Source of the DNA: Actinomycetota bacterium | GTDB taxonomy: Bacteria > Actinomycetota > Thermoleophilia > UBA2241 | DNA: 46,227 nt | NCBI GenBank assembly: GCA_003132585.1 | Contig: PKYG01000123.1 | Coordinates: forward strand, 532-46,758 | Direction of reading: 5' to 3' | Shown: piece by piece, positions 15,855-25,011 of the stretch | Layout: each line of letters opens with the position of its first letter | How positions within the stretch are numbered: position 1 is the stretch's first letter | Notes under the pieces: generated by a model | Told to the model about the DNA's origin: nothing | Database searches by the model: none | The model's input: the letters and a program-made list of their open reading frames with translations, nothing else | Program-made: the position numbers and the translations under genes

Positions 15855-17177
15855 TGTTGCCGCCCACGGCACAGGCACCTCATCGTCGCCTTTCCAGCCC
15901 CTCCATGCACGCCGCGCGTAGTAACCAGTGTGGCCGCATGCCGCGAGGATCGCCAAGTCCACGTACTGCAAAGAGAGCTGCGAACACTCAAACAAGGTCG
16001 GTCCATCGAGAGCGGCGGTGACAGCTCGGTTGTCTTCGCTGGCGTGAACGAGCGCATTGCGCACACGAGCGATGACTCCCGGTCCATCGAAAGCGTCGCC
16101 TTGGACCAGACTCGGCAGCCTGCCCATGTAGTCCGGCAGCGCTGTGGGCACGCCGATGTGCTGCAGCAGAATCCGCATGCGACCAGCCGCTGACAGGCGC
16201 CTGAAGTCACTGCGACTATGTAGCTCTTCGGTCTCGACGAGCAGTACCCACGCCAGCATCTCGAGGGCGACCTGCGACAAGACGATAGTGGGCTCCAAAC
16301 CGACGCTTGGCGAATTGGCCTCCACAAGCCAGTGAATCGAGTACATCAGTGGCTGCTTCCACGCTGCGTCCGTCCAGCGGCGAACATAGCCAGCAAAGAG
16401 ATCAGAGAGGTCGAGAAGTGCTCTTTGCGGCATCCATGTACTGACCGAGCGGCTTTCGTCGAGATCCCACGCGCCGAACTCACGCCACATGACTTCTTCG
16501 CGGAGAAGCCCTTGTGGGAACAACGGCCCCGCCCACGCACCTCGCAGAAACCCGAACCACAGATGGAGCATGTGCAGCGCTTCTTGAGCCTCGAGAACTG
16601 TCATCTGGCCACCAGCGGGGCGCCATTCGCCCACATGGGTGACAACCCACCCGGCGTCTCGTGTGGCTGCCTTGCCAAGCTCCCGCGCCTCCGGAATAGG
16701 GTCGAGAATGCATTCGCCAAGCTCCGAGACGACCTGAAGGCGACCAGACATGGTGCCACGGGATCCCTCGCGTTCGTATCTCACTCCAGCACCGATATAG
16801 CTGGGGAAGTTGGCGAGGCAAAACCGGATCGCGTGAAGGGGCGACTCACCCAGACTGACGGGCCTGTTGACAACGCCTTGGACGCGTGGCCCCGCGGGTC
16901 CGTTGATCACACTCGTCAGAAGGACAGACACTTCGAAGTCGGGATTGTCAGACCGGAGAACCCAGTCTGACGAGCCATCCAGTTTCAGCGCCGCTTGCGA
17001 ATAGGTGCCGTCGAAGACGAGCGCCGGCGATGGCGTCCATCGAAAGACGAGATCAGAGTCCACGATGGCCTCTCCGAGCCAAAACGGGCCCGACAGCGCC
17101 CGGACCGGCTCGTTGAGTTCTCGCATGATGACATGCGGCTTCAGTCGGTCCGGCAGGTCCTCGCGTGTACTACTCAT
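15849..17177 (-). CDS. HEPN-type protein with RX4H motif, probable relic cassette gene
   Basis: The 442-aa protein has a beta-rich N-terminal half (about 1-190) and a helical C-terminal half. The segment VIARVRNALVHASEDNR contains R373-NALV-H378, the RX4H arrangement of HEPN ribonucleases, followed by QLSLQYVDLAILAACGHTGYYARR. This layout resembles proteins annotated as YopA-central/ApeA-like HEPN, several of which act in phage defence. The stop lies inside an attC-like box. It could be a defence or toxin gene captured as an integron cassette; the nuclease activity is inferred only from the motif. Confidence 0.72.
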   Translation of the reverse strand: MSSTREDLPDRLKPHVIMRELNEPVRALSGPFWLGEAIVDSDLVFRWTPSPALVFDGTYSQAALKLDGSSDWVLRSDNPDFEVSVLLTSVINGPAGPRVQGVVNRPVSLGESPLHAIRFCLANFPSYIGAGVRYEREGSRGTMSGRLQVVSELGECILDPIPEARELGKAATRDAGWVVTHVGEWRPAGGQMTVLEAQEALHMLHLWFGFLRGAWAGPLFPQGLLREEVMWREFGAWDLDESRSVSTWMPQRALLDLSDLFAGYVRRWTDAAWKQPLMYSIHWLVEANSPSVGLEPTIVLSQVALEMLAWVLLVETEELHSRSDFRRLSAAGRMRILLQHIGVPTALPDYMGRLPSLVQGDAFDGPGVIARVRNALVHASEDNRAVTAALDGPTLFECSQLSLQYVDLAILAACGHTGYYARRAWRGWKGDDEVPVPWAATG

Positions 17178-17190
17178 CTCGAGTCCCTCC

Positions 17191-17282
17191 GTTCAACCAG
17201 GCCAGCAGTGATGATGCAGACGGTGGAGCGCGCACTGTAGCCTACGCCTTTCGGCGTAAGACGACAGTTCACGCGCGGGTTG
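17191..17282. other. Imperfect hairpin upstream of the HEPN gene, possible degraded attC
   Basis: The core ACTGT (17234-17238), TACGCC, loop TTTC, GGCGTA, ACAGT (17264-17268) makes a bulged stem, extended outward by GCGCGC on the left against CGCGCG on the right. GTTCAAC at 17191-17197 fits the RYYYAAC box rule and lies 14 bp before the gene start, where a preceding cassette's R' box would be. No clear matching outer box is found, so this is tentative. The rest of 17283-17518 shows nothing I can assign. Confidence 0.3.
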
Positions 17283-17518
17283 GGGTGCTGTGCAGTCTTT
17301 GCAGGACCTCCCAGAGACCGTCCGTGGGCCTTCGTGCGCCGTGGCCGCCACGGCAGGCACGCGCGTGACGCGATCAGCGGCTTGCATTGAGGGCCCTTGC
17401 AGCCGAAGTGATGGGGATCTGGAAGACCTCCGACAGCCTGGCGGTAGGCGCTCATGAGTGCGTCTGTGATCTCGTTTCACACGTGCCTACGGGGACGGCC
17501 ACAGAACAAACATAGAAG

Positions 17519-17544
17519 GTGGACCGATGAATGGGGTCCGGTCA
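17519..17544 (+). repeat. Solitary IS3 right terminal repeat
   Basis: GTGGACCGATGAAT...GGTCA is nearly identical to the right end at 10182-10207, with the same AACATAGAA lead-in. Nothing of the transposase remains to its left, so it is a stump of a deleted element, 38 bp from the aminotransferase stop. Confidence 0.78.
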
Positions 17545-17582
17545 CCACGCCCCGCGAGCACGGCCAGCTAGCTCACGCGTGT

Positions 17583-18710
17583 TCACCTGTCCAGGGTGCG
17601 CAGGTACTCCGAGATGGCAGCAAGACCGCCGACCAGGACGTCCTTGCTGCACGCGTAGCCCATGCGGAAACTGAACTCTTCGTCGAAGGCGACGCCGGGC
17701 ATGACGAAAGCCCCGTTGAAGTCGAAGAGCGCCTGACAGAACTCGGCCGACGACACCGGGTAGTCGTAGTGAATAAGGGTCGTCGTGCCAGCACGCGGGC
17801 GGACGTGGTGGAGCCGCGGTTCGCCGGCCAGCCACTCGTCGACGACGGCAAGGTTGTCGCGCACGATCGAGAGGCTGCGCTCGAGCACCGCGTCGATGTG
17901 CTCGAGCGCTACGGTCGCGAGCACGTCGTCGAGCACGCCGCAGCTGATCGTCGTGTAGTCGCGCACGTCGAGGCAGCGCTGGATGTGCTCCGGCCGACCC
18001 GCGACCCAGCCGGTGCGCAGGCCGGCGAGCGAGTAGCTCTTGCTCATGCTGCCGCTGCTCACGCCCTTCTCGTAGAGATCGGCGATCGAGGGCGCTGTCG
18101 TCCCCGGCTCGTGCTCCAGCTTGCGGTAGACCTCGTCGCAATGGATCCAGGCATTGCACTCTCGAGCCACGGCCACGATCTCGCGCAACAGCTCCTCATC
18201 CATGAGCGAACCGGTCGGATTGTTGGGGTTGTTGAGCACGATGAGGCTAGTACGGTCGTCGACGAGGGAACGGAGCGTGTGGACATCCGGCAGGTAGCCG
18301 TCCTCCTCACGCAGCTTGAGGTACTTGATCCTCGCACCCAGCGCCTCGGGGAAGGAGTAGAGCTGCTGATAGGTGGGCTTGACGCAGATGACGCTGTCGC
18401 CCGGCTCGACCAGGGCGAAGAGCGAGAGGATGTTGGCGCCGATGGCACCGTTGCCTACAAGGACGTTGTCGGCCGTGACGTGGTCGCCGTAGAGTGACGC
18501 GATTGCTGTGCGCAGGCCCGGCGAACCGGTGATGTCGCCATAGCCGAGCCGCGTCTCCCGCAGGCGCCGCAGCACTCCGCCGGCGTCGCCGCTCAGCTCC
18601 AGCAGATCGTCGAGCGTCAGCGAGTCGACGCAGGTCTCTGCTGTGTTCCAAGTAGCCGCCTTCTCATGGGAGTTCATCCACTGCTCGACGAAGAAGGGTT
18701 CGATGCGCAA
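17583..18710 (-). CDS. PLP-dependent aminotransferase, class I/II (fold type I)
   Basis: The 375-aa protein has the class I/II aminotransferase plan: YGDITGSPGLRTAIASLYG, the NNPNNPTGSLM segment (about 160-170), CDEVYRKLEH, and the Schiff-base Lys224 in GSMSKSYSLAGLRTGW. The C-terminal Arg that binds the substrate carboxylate is probably in SFRMGYA. It is the last gene of the minus-strand catabolic cluster, 10 bp after the cyclodeaminase-family gene. With its neighbours it likely removes or moves the amino group of a small amino acid taken up by the linked ABC transporter. The exact substrate is unknown. Confidence 0.9.
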   Translation of the reverse strand: MRIEPFFVEQWMNSHEKAATWNTAETCVDSLTLDDLLELSGDAGGVLRRLRETRLGYGDITGSPGLRTAIASLYGDHVTADNVLVGNGAIGANILSLFALVEPGDSVICVKPTYQQLYSFPEALGARIKYLKLREEDGYLPDVHTLRSLVDDRTSLIVLNNPNNPTGSLMDEELLREIVAVARECNAWIHCDEVYRKLEHEPGTTAPSIADLYEKGVSSGSMSKSYSLAGLRTGWVAGRPEHIQRCLDVRDYTTISCGVLDDVLATVALEHIDAVLERSLSIVRDNLAVVDEWLAGEPRLHHVRPRAGTTTLIHYDYPVSSAEFCQALFDFNGAFVMPGVAFDEEFSFRMGYACSKDVLVGGLAAISEYLRTLDR

Positions 18711-18720
18711 GTCCGTCTCC

Positions 18721-19704
18721 TCAGAACTCGAACTCGACGCCGCGCTGGACGGCCCGGGCCCTGTCGTAGACGCACCTCGCGGCAGCCATGTCCTGCACGG
18801 CGAGACCGCATGACTGGTAGATGGTCATCTGGTCCGGCGAGGTGCGACCCGGCTTCGTGCCCGCCAGGACCTCGCCGATCTCGTCACTCACGTGCTCCGG
18901 GCCGAAGAGGCCTTCAGCGATGGGGATCAGACAGTCGCCGCACTCGGCAAGGTTGGCGTCCCGCGAGTCGACGACAACGCGTGCACGCCGCATGCTCTCG
19001 CCGTCGATCTCCCGCGCATCGGGCGTGTGCGAGCCGACGGCGTTGATGTGACAGCCAGGCTCAAGCCAGTCAGCGTCAACTACTGGTTGGCTCGAGTAGG
19101 TGACGGTGCACACGAGATCCGCACCCGCAAGCGCCTCGCGGGCATCGGCGACAGGTTCGACTGTAATACCCGGGTGCGCGCCTCGCGCCCGCGCCGCAAA
19201 GGCATCGGCTTCGTCCATCGTGAGCGCAGCGACACGCACCTGCTTCACCGGCCTCACGGCGAGCATCGCCGCGAGGTGACTGGCCGCTTGAGCTCCAGCG
19301 CCGATCACCGCGAGGGTGGATGCGTCCGTGTGCGCCAGGGCGCGCGTCGCCGCCGCCGACGCCGCGGCGGTGCGGATACCGGTGATGCTGGTGCCGTCGA
19401 GCACTGCGAGCAACTCGCCTGTGGCAGCGTCCAGCAAGGCGACCAGTCCGATGACAGCGGGAATGCCCTTGTCGAGGTTCCCGGGGAAGAACGTGATGAG
19501 CTTGCAGCCGAAGGCGTCCCGACCTCCCATCCAGGCCGGCATGAGGTTCATCTCGGCTTCCTCTGCGGGGATGACCATCGTCGTCCGCACGGGCATGATC
19601 GCCTCTCCGCGGGAGAACTCGATCTGGGTCTCAGCCATCAGGTCGATGCACACGTCCATCGGCAACAAGTCAACGACGTCGTTCGCGCTGAGCAAAAGGG
19701 TCAT
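18721..19704 (-). CDS. Ornithine cyclodeaminase / mu-crystallin family enzyme 1
   Basis: The 327-aa protein is an NAD(P)-dependent member of the ornithine cyclodeaminase/mu-crystallin family. It shows MPVRTTMVIPAEEAEMNLMPAWMGG, GTSITGIRTAAASAAATRALA, the Rossmann motif LAVIGAGAQAASHLAAM (about 127-143) and AVGSHTPDAREIDGE. ATG 19704 has AGGAGG 7 nt upstream; longer readings would overlap the next gene. Family members deaminate ornithine-like amino acids, reduce ketimines or make opine-like compounds. It lies in a row with a paralogue and an aminotransferase. Confidence 0.9.
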   Translation of the reverse strand: MTLLLSANDVVDLLPMDVCIDLMAETQIEFSRGEAIMPVRTTMVIPAEEAEMNLMPAWMGGRDAFGCKLITFFPGNLDKGIPAVIGLVALLDAATGELLAVLDGTSITGIRTAAASAAATRALAHTDASTLAVIGAGAQAASHLAAMLAVRPVKQVRVAALTMDEADAFAARARGAHPGITVEPVADAREALAGADLVCTVTYSSQPVVDADWLEPGCHINAVGSHTPDAREIDGESMRRARVVVDSRDANLAECGDCLIPIAEGLFGPEHVSDEIGEVLAGTKPGRTSPDQMTIYQSCGLAVQDMAAARCVYDRARAVQRGVEFEF

Positions 19705-19739
19705 GGCGTAGCCTCCTGGGGTAGCCTGCGAGTCTCGAG

Positions 19740-20762
19740 TCAGGCGCTCAGATCGGAGAGGGTGCGCCCAAGGCCACGCCTGAGCGCCTCTGCGGCGACG
19801 AGGTTGGCCACGGCGGCATCCTGCACGCCCACTCCTGTCAGGTCCACAACGGTGATCTCCGAGTCTCCCTCTCGCCCCGGCTTCGATCCGGCCACGATCT
19901 CGCCGAGATCGCCGTACACGTCGGCGGCGGTCAAGGCGCCCGCCAGGATTGCGTGATGAATCTCCCCCTGCGTCAGGCACTGGGGCAGGTAGTCGGCAAC
20001 GACCTTGTCTGCGAGGCGCAGCACGCCGGGATCGAGTTCCTGCTTGGCGGGCATGTCCGACCCCATAGCGGTGATATGCACGCCTGGTTGCAGCCAGTCC
20101 GCCTTGAGATACGGCGCGCGCGCCGGCGTCGTGGTGACGATGACCTGCGCGTCGCGCACGGCATCCTCAACAGAATGCGCGACGCGCACGGTGAGCCCAT
20201 CAGCCTCGCCCATCTCAAGCGCGTAGCTCTCCGCCTTCGGTGTATCGATGTCGAAGATCGTGGCGTGCCTGATCGGACGCACTGCCCGCAAGGCGCGGAG
20301 CTGATAGCGGCCCTGCACCCCGGCGCCAATGATCGCCGCACGCGTTGCCTCACCCGATGAGAAATACTCCGCGGCAACCGCTCCCGCGGCCGCCGTGCGC
20401 AGGTCGGTCAAGAAGCCGCCGTCGAAGATGACTGCCTGGAGAAGCCCGGTTTCGGCGTCGAACACGAGCGTGACACCCTCCCCCGCCGGCAAGCCTTTTG
20501 CCGGATTGTCAAAGAAGCCGCTGGCGGTCTTGATTGAATAGAACGGCGCTCCTCGCAAGTACGCGCCCTTCGCGTGGAACTCGCCATGATGCTCAACGAC
20601 ATCGATGTCCATGACCGCGGGAAGGACGGCCTTATCTGTCGCCAGCAGGGCGAAGGCCTCCGCCACGGCCGCCCGAGCAGTGTCCAATGTGACTAGCTCT
20701 CGCACTTCACTCTCAACGAGAATCCGAGCAACCCGTGGTCGATCACGCGACTCCGTGTTCAT
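19740..20762 (-). CDS. Ornithine cyclodeaminase / mu-crystallin family enzyme 2
   Basis: This 340-aa paralogue has the same outline: VMDIDVVEHHGEFHAKGAYL, FDGGFLTDLRTAAAGAVAAEYF, Rossmann motif AAIIGAGVQGRYQLRALRA and ITAMGSDMPAKQELDPGVL. The last block resembles EutC-type diamino-acid deaminases of ectoine use more than classic ornithine cyclodeaminase, but this is a by-eye impression. It precedes enzyme 1 by 35 bp. Upstream lies a 346-bp gap with a perfect 14-bp palindrome, suggesting a separate promoter for this gene and the two after it. Confidence 0.9.
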   Translation of the reverse strand: MNTESRDRPRVARILVESEVRELVTLDTARAAVAEAFALLATDKAVLPAVMDIDVVEHHGEFHAKGAYLRGAPFYSIKTASGFFDNPAKGLPAGEGVTLVFDAETGLLQAVIFDGGFLTDLRTAAAGAVAAEYFSSGEATRAAIIGAGVQGRYQLRALRAVRPIRHATIFDIDTPKAESYALEMGEADGLTVRVAHSVEDAVRDAQVIVTTTPARAPYLKADWLQPGVHITAMGSDMPAKQELDPGVLRLADKVVADYLPQCLTQGEIHHAILAGALTAADVYGDLGEIVAGSKPGREGDSEITVVDLTGVGVQDAAVANLVAAEALRRGLGRTLSDLSA

Positions 20763-20850
20763 GCTGCCTCCTTCTCAACGCGCTTCCGCACGTCATTCAA
20801 GACGCAAGACCGTCAGCATCACAGCCCCATCTAGGTTGGCCATAGCGACG

Positions 20851-20864
20851 CTGTGAGCTCACAG
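20851..20864. promoter_or_regulatory. Perfect 14-bp palindrome, candidate operator
   Basis: CTGTGAGCTCACAG reads the same on both strands and lies 89 bp upstream of the cyclodeaminase gene start, inside the only long gap of this cluster (20763-21108). It is a good candidate site for a dimeric regulator. The rest of the gap holds no gene or other structure that I can support. Confidence 0.5.
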
Positions 20865-21108
20865 CCGCCGGTGCCCGTCGCGTGAACGACGAGCGGGAGC
20901 TCACCGGCGGGTCAAGACATCGAGTCGATGACACGACAAGGTCACACAACTACCCCGGGTTACGCCGGTCGACAGCGCTGAGCGCCCACTTGGCGGAGAA
21001 GAGGAGCCCACACATCTTCACCGGCAACGCCAATAGACGGTCTCTTCACCCAAGGCGCAGCCATCGACCGAGCCCGCAAGAGCCTTCCTCTTCTCTCGGC
21101 ATCAACAG

Positions 21109-22125
21109 TCACGGATTAGCCGTTGGAGCGAAGAAGCGCGGGAGCGGCATGTCGAGGACGGTCAACATCCCTGGTCGCGCCTCGACAATGAGAGGGATGT
21201 AGTTGCCGGTGCTGGCCACAGTGCCCATTCCTCCGGGGTGCTCCGGCACGTTCTGCATGTGCACCTCGGGTGTCCCAATGATGTTGATGTAGTCGCCGGT
21301 CTCTTGCCCTTCCGCGCCAGGGTGGATCTGCTGCGGGTGAACAAGCTCAATCCTTAGGTCGCCTCCGGAGTAGGCCTTGGCGACGTGACGGCAGCCTGCC
21401 ACGTCGCCCGGCTTCACAATCACGTGAGGAGTGGACCGCTCAACACTCGTGAGTATGGGCTCACGCGTCTCTTCAATGCTGTCGATCTCCCACCCTACCG
21501 CCTTTGCAATCAGCCCGATTGACTCGGGGAAGCCAATATGTCCGACGATGCTGCCGTTGGCTACGCCGATGCCGAAGTCCTCTGGAGTTGTCCCCACACC
21601 CTGACTTGTCAGCACGGTTGGTCCATACGGCGACAGATCGTTGACTCGTTTCACCTCGATACGGTCGACCTTCAGGCAGACACTTGACCACGCGATGGCC
21701 AGAGCGTCCATCATGAAGCCGGGATTGATGCCGGTTCCAAGGATGCTGACCCCGCGTTCCTCCGCGAGAGCGGCGATGCTGTCGGCCCACGCTGGATCTG
21801 ATGCCCAGGGATAAGCGAGGGTCTCCGCGATGCACAACACATTGCACCCTGCCCTCAGCGCTGGTTCGACTTGGCCCGAAATCCGGTGCAGGTCCGATTG
21901 CGTGTTGATCAGCACGACGTCTGGCTTCTTGGCGAGGACCGACTCAAAGTCGTCCGTCATGACGACGTCGCACTCGCATCCGATAAGTCCCCCGACGGTC
22001 GTCCCCACTTTGGCCGGAGACGTCACAATGCAGCCGACGAGTTCAAGGTCTCTTGGCCGGTCAAGTACGTACCTCAACATTCCCTGACCCATCTGACCAG
22101 TGCCCCACTCCACCACCCTTATCAT
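21109..22125 (-). CDS. 2,4-diaminopentanoate dehydrogenase-like (DapB-fold) enzyme
   Basis: The 338-aa protein starts IRVVEWGTGQMGQGMLRYVLDRPRDLELVG, the N-terminus typical of 2,4-diaminopentanoate dehydrogenase (Ord) and related DapB-like enzymes, with nucleotide-binding GTGQMGQG at residues 8-15. Further family-like blocks are INTQSDLHRI, ILGTGINPGFMMDALAIAWSSV and NYIPLIVEARPGMLTVLDMPLPR. In clostridial ornithine oxidation Ord deaminates 2,4-diaminopentanoate to 2-amino-4-oxopentanoate; the mutase (OraSE) and thiolase (OrtAB) are absent here, so the real substrate may differ. It follows the class V aminotransferase by 72 bp. Confidence 0.85.
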   Translation of the reverse strand: MIRVVEWGTGQMGQGMLRYVLDRPRDLELVGCIVTSPAKVGTTVGGLIGCECDVVMTDDFESVLAKKPDVVLINTQSDLHRISGQVEPALRAGCNVLCIAETLAYPWASDPAWADSIAALAEERGVSILGTGINPGFMMDALAIAWSSVCLKVDRIEVKRVNDLSPYGPTVLTSQGVGTTPEDFGIGVANGSIVGHIGFPESIGLIAKAVGWEIDSIEETREPILTSVERSTPHVIVKPGDVAGCRHVAKAYSGGDLRIELVHPQQIHPGAEGQETGDYINIIGTPEVHMQNVPEHPGGMGTVASTGNYIPLIVEARPGMLTVLDMPLPRFFAPTANP

Positions 22126-22197
22126 TCTCGATCCTCCGTTAGTTCCAGCTTTGCGGCCAAACGCGCGCTCGCCGCCGACACAAGCTTCCTCGTGAAC

Positions 22198-23373
22198 CTA
22201 GGACAATGTCTCCGTGGGTACTTCGCGAAGAATGGCGTCGAGTGTCTCAAGAGCTTGGTCGATGTCCCGCAAGTTGTTGAAGTAATGGGGCGAGAATCTG
22301 ATAGCCGCGAAACGCGGTGACACGATGACACCACGACGGTTGAGTTCTGCCGCGACCTTCTCGCCGTCCCTGCCAGGGAATCTTGCAGTCACGATGCTGC
22401 TCCTCTCGGACGAGGACCTTGGTGAGATGACCTCCGCCCCAAGCTCGTCAAGCCCAGCGATCAGATGCTCTCCCAGCGCCGTCCCGTGGCGACGCACTTC
22501 GTCCGAGGACAGCGACAGGAGGTACTCGATGGACTGGCCGAGGCCGAATGCAGCGGCATAGCTCGTGGTACAGAACTCAAAACGGCGCATGTTTGGGGGG
22601 TACGTCAAGCTCCTTGAGTCAAATGTCCACATATCGTAGGAGCTCCGCCATCCCACCAGAATAGGCTCGAATCGCTCGAAGAGGCTGGGAGCGAGATAGA
22701 GGAAGCCGGCGCCGAACGGTCCACACAGCCACTTGTAGGAGGTCGCCACCATCGCATCCACTCCACTCGCGGCCGCGTCGATGGGGACGGCCCCGACGGA
22801 CTGGCTCGCATCGATCACGCAGACGGCTCCGACCGAGTGCGCAAGGTCGGCAAGGCTGCGAAGGTCAAGTATGCGTCCATTTGAGTACTGGCCATGACTC
22901 ACGACGATCGCTGCCGTGGCGCTGTCTACCCGCGCGGCAATGTCATCCAGGCAGAGTGCAGATGGGTCATTCCATCGCTCGACCAACCGTAGTTCCGCGC
23001 CGGTATCCTGACAGACTCGACGCCACGGGTACACGACACTCGGATGCTCAATGTCAACGCTTACCACATTCCCCGTGGGTCGGATTCCCCAGGCGATCTG
23101 GGCCATAGCCTCGGTGCAGCTACTGAGGATGGCGATGTGTTCGTCGGCTACCCCAATCAGGCGAGCAGCAGCCTGTCTCGCCCCCTCGTAAGCCAGCACT
23201 TCTGCCGCCTCGTCGAGGCTCACTGTGCCGGCGCTCAGGATGCCTCGCTCATACTCTTCCATAGACCGAAGAGCGGGCAACGGCATGAGGGCAATGGAGG
23301 CCGAGTTCAGATAGACGTACTTCTCCAGTGCCGGGAAGTCCGAACGGGGGACGATTCCGTCTTGCTCATTCAT
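22198..23373 (-). CDS. Class V PLP aminotransferase (NifS/isopenicillin-N-epimerase-like)
   Basis: The 391-aa protein has fold-type-I class V features: YLNSASIALMPLPALR at the N-terminus, VSVDIEHPSVVYPW, IVVSHGQYSNGRILDL, the PLP-binding VIDASQSVGAVPID, and the Schiff-base Lys214 in ATSYKWLCGPFGAGFLYL. There is no active-site loop Cys arrangement typical of a true cysteine desulfurase, so it is more likely an aminotransferase, epimerase or lyase acting on the locus substrate. It is the first gene of the unit 23373-21109 and has a good upstream promoter. Confidence 0.88.
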   Translation of the reverse strand: MNEQDGIVPRSDFPALEKYVYLNSASIALMPLPALRSMEEYERGILSAGTVSLDEAAEVLAYEGARQAAARLIGVADEHIAILSSCTEAMAQIAWGIRPTGNVVSVDIEHPSVVYPWRRVCQDTGAELRLVERWNDPSALCLDDIAARVDSATAAIVVSHGQYSNGRILDLRSLADLAHSVGAVCVIDASQSVGAVPIDAAASGVDAMVATSYKWLCGPFGAGFLYLAPSLFERFEPILVGWRSSYDMWTFDSRSLTYPPNMRRFEFCTTSYAAAFGLGQSIEYLLSLSSDEVRRHGTALGEHLIAGLDELGAEVISPRSSSERSSIVTARFPGRDGEKVAAELNRRGVIVSPRFAAIRFSPHYFNNLRDIDQALETLDAILREVPTETLS

Positions 23374-23483
23374 TGACTACTCCTTCACCCGGGCCCTTGC
23401 AGTACTCATGGCGGAGTGACGCTTCTCACCCCTACACAAAGAATGGCAGCAGACCATTAATCGATGCGAACACATCCTATGGT

Positions 23484-23512
23484 ATCATACTCATTTAGTG
23501 CAGAGTGTCTAA
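23484..23512 (-). promoter_or_regulatory. Sigma-70-type promoter for the class V aminotransferase unit
   Basis: In a distinctly AT-rich patch, minus-strand TTAGAC (23512-23507) and TATGAT (23489-23484) are exactly 17 bp apart. The implied transcript starts near 23477 with a leader of about 100 nt. The -35 region contains TAGACAC, which recurs in the candidate promoter at 29422-29450. Confidence 0.6.
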
Positions 23513-23559
23513 TACAGCATCAACATACCACTTCATCTAAGCTGACCAGCGCCCGAGGA

Positions 23560-24132
23560 ATCAGCCAACTCCGACTGTAGGCTTGTCGACCCGGGAAGGA
23601 GTCTCTCTTGGGCTGGCGCTTCACCTTGAGCCACTCGGCCAGCCAGATGCGTCACTCTTTGCGCCCGCGAGTGGGTGTCCTCGTGGACGCCTCGGGCATC
23701 ACGACTTAGGGCACCTTCTCGCCCTGGCCGCCTGGCGGTCTCCTACCTCCCGCCCGACCGACTCATCGTGAGGCAGGCGGCCGGGGAAGACTCCTGAGCC
23801 GGGCTGCAAGGCCTGTAGCCAACGGCATCGACCGCCATTGCGCGACGACGAAGACGCCTTGACCGCGGCCGTGACTGGTCTCCCCGGCAGGCGGCCGGTG
23901 CCCTTGAGCACCTATGCGACGCACTCCCTTCACTCGTGATCGACCTCGAACGGTCCCCGCCACTTCATCACGGTGGAGGCCCGGAGCCGCAGCTTGTTCG
24001 TGCATGCGCGCGCCAGCACCTTGGCCAACGGCTGCCCCGCGCGACTGACGAGAGGTCCTGACCAGCGAGGTGCTCCGCGGCGACGGCCATGTCTGCGCGC
24101 GCGGCGACCGGCCACGGCGTGCTCGCCAACGG
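23560..24132. other. Non-coding, degraded stretch
   Basis: I see no credible gene on either strand between the promoter and the IS3 relic: possible frames are short, lack ribosome binding sites and show no family motifs. It is probably decayed mobile DNA, given what borders it. Confidence 0.5.
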
Positions 24133-24249
24133 CCCGCCGGCATCCGAGACGATCGTCTAGCAAGGCTTCAGATTCGTCGACCACGCTCGGCAGTCCTTTG
24201 CCCGAGCAGCTGTGGGACTGACATGGAGGGTGGACGATGCATGGGGTCC
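24133..24249 (+). pseudogene. IS3 relic, C-terminal tail and right end
   Basis: CCGAGACGATCGTCTAGCAAGG and what follows match 10088 onward of the other IS3 relic (coding there for PETIVWQGFKL), with TGG changed to a TAG stop. The end GGACTGACATGGAGGGTGGACGATG corresponds to the stop codon and right terminal repeat at 10168-10207. Only this stump remains. Confidence 0.7.
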
Positions 24250-24307
24250 ATTCGAGCGGCGTTCAGGCAAGAGGCTGGAGATCGGCAAGAGAGGGCTCTC
24301 CTTGCCA

Positions 24308-24790
24308 AGGCGGGTGAACGCAACAACCGACGGCTGGGGCCACCTGGCGGCGGTGATCGACTGCCACGACCGCGAGATCGTCGGTTACGAGTTCAGCCTG
24401 CGAGGGCGCGCCAAGGAGGCGGAGCGGGCCCTCGAGGAGGCCTGTCTTGCCCGCTTCGGCACCCTGCGCCCGGAAGGTGAAACACCGCAGATCCGCAGTG
24501 ACAACGGCCTCATCTTCACCGCCCGGCGCTTCAGGGCAGCTTGCCGCGACTACCGCCTCTTCCAGGAGTTCATCACGCCCTACACGCCGGAGCAGAACGG
24601 CATGATCGAGCGCTTCTTCCGCTCCTTGAAAGAGGAGTGCGTCCGGCAGCACAACTTCGCCAGCTTCATCGAGGCACGAGCGGCGATCGACAGCTGGATC
24701 CGCTGGTACAACGAGCGTCGTCCCCATCAGGCTCTCGGCTATCTGAGCCCGCGCCAGTATCGGGCCCAGCAACTACAGGCGGTGGCTTGA
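24308..24790 (+). pseudogene. IS3-family transposase, C-terminal DDE domain, second type
   Basis: About 160 residues of an IS3-family OrfB are readable: TTDGWGHLAAVIDCHDREIVGYEF with the first Asp, PQIRSDNGLIFTARRF with the second, and YTPEQNGMIERFFRSLKEECVRQHNF with the Glu, ending YNERRPHQALGYLSPRQYRAQ. It differs from the 9597-10178 type. The N-terminal part is missing; the open frame extends back to 24212 only by chance fusion with the preceding IS stump. Confidence 0.85.
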
Positions 24791-25011
24791 GATGGGGGGA
24801 GCACTACAACTGCACAGAGAGCCTAGCGAGTACCGACCGTGCGGGTATCTTCCTCCTCCACAGGACCAGCCCCGCAGGTTGGAGTGACGTTGGTGCGCAC
24901 ACCCGTGGCAACGGGGGGCGGTCATCGACGTCCAGCCGTCTACTCAGACCATGCTTGGCTCCGAAGAGCGCAATACCGTGCCTATCATCCTCCACGGACT
25001 GCCCGTGACGC

